Assembly (NCBI GenBank): GCA_900549545.1
Contig: URPA01000032.1
Coordinates: 1-21,509 of the forward strand
DNA length: 21,509 bases
Direction of reading: 5' to 3'
From: an uncultured Eubacteriales bacterium
Lineage (GTDB): Bacteria; Bacillota; Clostridia; Oscillospirales; Oscillospiraceae
Made by a program: the position numbers and the translations under genes. Positions 21,257-21,509 of this stretch are shown here, one piece after another. The notes below the pieces were generated by a model, which was given only the letters and a program-made list of their open reading frames with translations, searched no databases and had not been told where the DNA came from. Each line of letters begins with the position of its first letter. The first letter of the stretch is position 1.

Positions 21257-21509
21257 ATGTTGAAAGTCGATTTATCGGGCGCGGCCTCGTTCTTTGACGC
21301 CGTCGGCCCGGATTACGCAGCCGCGGCCGCAGCGCACCGAACGCTTGCCGAGCACGCCGGTGCCGGCGCGGAGTTCACCGGCTGGCTGGAGCTGCCGCAG
21401 CGCGTCAAAAACGGGGAGCTGAAGCAGATCTTGTCCGCCGCCTCCAAGATCCGTGGCCGCTCCGAAGCGTTGGTCGTGATCGGAATCGGCGGGTCCTATC
21501 TGGGCGCCA
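21257..21509 (+). CDS. pgi: Glucose-6-phosphate isomerase, 5' part
   Basis: The first 84 residues are present and the gene runs off the window end. The product interconverts glucose-6-phosphate and fructose-6-phosphate in glycolysis and gluconeogenesis. The recognisable part is the sugar-isomerase motif VVIGIGGSYLGA at the very end, preceded by a helical N terminus (RTLAEHAGAG, GWLELPQRVKNGEL) as in the shorter Firmicutes Pgi. The ATG follows an AGAAGGAAA ribosome site. The catalytic residues lie beyond the window. Confidence 0.88.
   Translation, partial: MLKVDLSGAASFFDAVGPDYAAAAAAHRTLAEHAGAGAEFTGWLELPQRVKNGELKQILSAASKIRGRSEALVVIGIGGSYLGA

Overview
The window is a gene-dense stretch of about 58% GC by eye (not counted) from what looks like an anaerobic, endospore-forming Clostridia bacterium, most like the Oscillospiraceae (Clostridium cluster IV) of the gut. 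The evidence is the sporulation pair yabP/yabQ beside divIC and an S1-domain yabR, an oxygen-sensitive 2-hydroxyacyl-CoA dehydratase-type system with its ATP-dependent activator, a family I CoA-transferase, and sigma-A promoters close to TTGACA-N17-TATAAT. The lineage is inferred. No rRNA, tRNA, transposase, integrase or CRISPR array was seen.

Layout. Bases 1-1260 (minus) hold a YwlG/TIGR01440 gene and an ECF-transporter S component with a promoter and terminators. Bases 1261-2568 (minus) encode an acetyl-CoA hydrolase/transferase-family CoA-transferase. Bases 2665-4148 (minus) are yabP-yabQ-divIC-yabR. Bases 4149-4509 have no gene: they hold a striking array of short hairpins separated by TATCACT/AGTGATA, then a 13-bp-stem hairpin and a terminator. 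Bases 4510-9352 (minus) form one tight six-gene operon behind a near-consensus promoter: two 2-hydroxyacyl-CoA dehydratase-like subunits (403 and 536 aa), a 74-aa membrane microprotein, the HgdC-type [4Fe-4S] ATPase activator, a second 52-aa microprotein paralogous to the first, and a protein resembling part of the CODH/acetyl-CoA synthase beta subunit with a C-x2-C-x5-C motif. Bases 9506-11188 (minus) carry an alanyl-tRNA editing hydrolase, an XRE regulator and a small membrane protein behind a promoter with two near-identical 19-bp sites. Bases 11303-15837 (minus) are serC-serA-mtnN and a GtrII-type membrane glycosyltransferase. mtaB (minus) and a cysteine desulfurase (plus) diverge at about 17.2 kb. 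The right end has an AI-2E-family membrane protein (minus), a D-Ala-D-Ala carboxypeptidase (plus) and the 5' end of pgi (plus).

How the genes work together. serC and serA make serine from 3-phosphoglycerate, and mtnN removes SAM by-products. The cysteine desulfurase could supply sulfur for MtaB or for the many Fe-S proteins encoded here. The 4.5-9.4 kb operon is the most novel part. It has the activator/dehydratase core of low-potential, ATP-driven reductases but lacks the hydroxyacid dehydrogenase, CoA-transferase and ETF genes of a normal amino-acid fermentation operon. In their place it carries two paralogous single-span microproteins and a CODH/ACS-like subunit. I propose an undescribed, possibly membrane-associated relative of the dehydratase systems. 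Its substrate cannot be read from the sequence.
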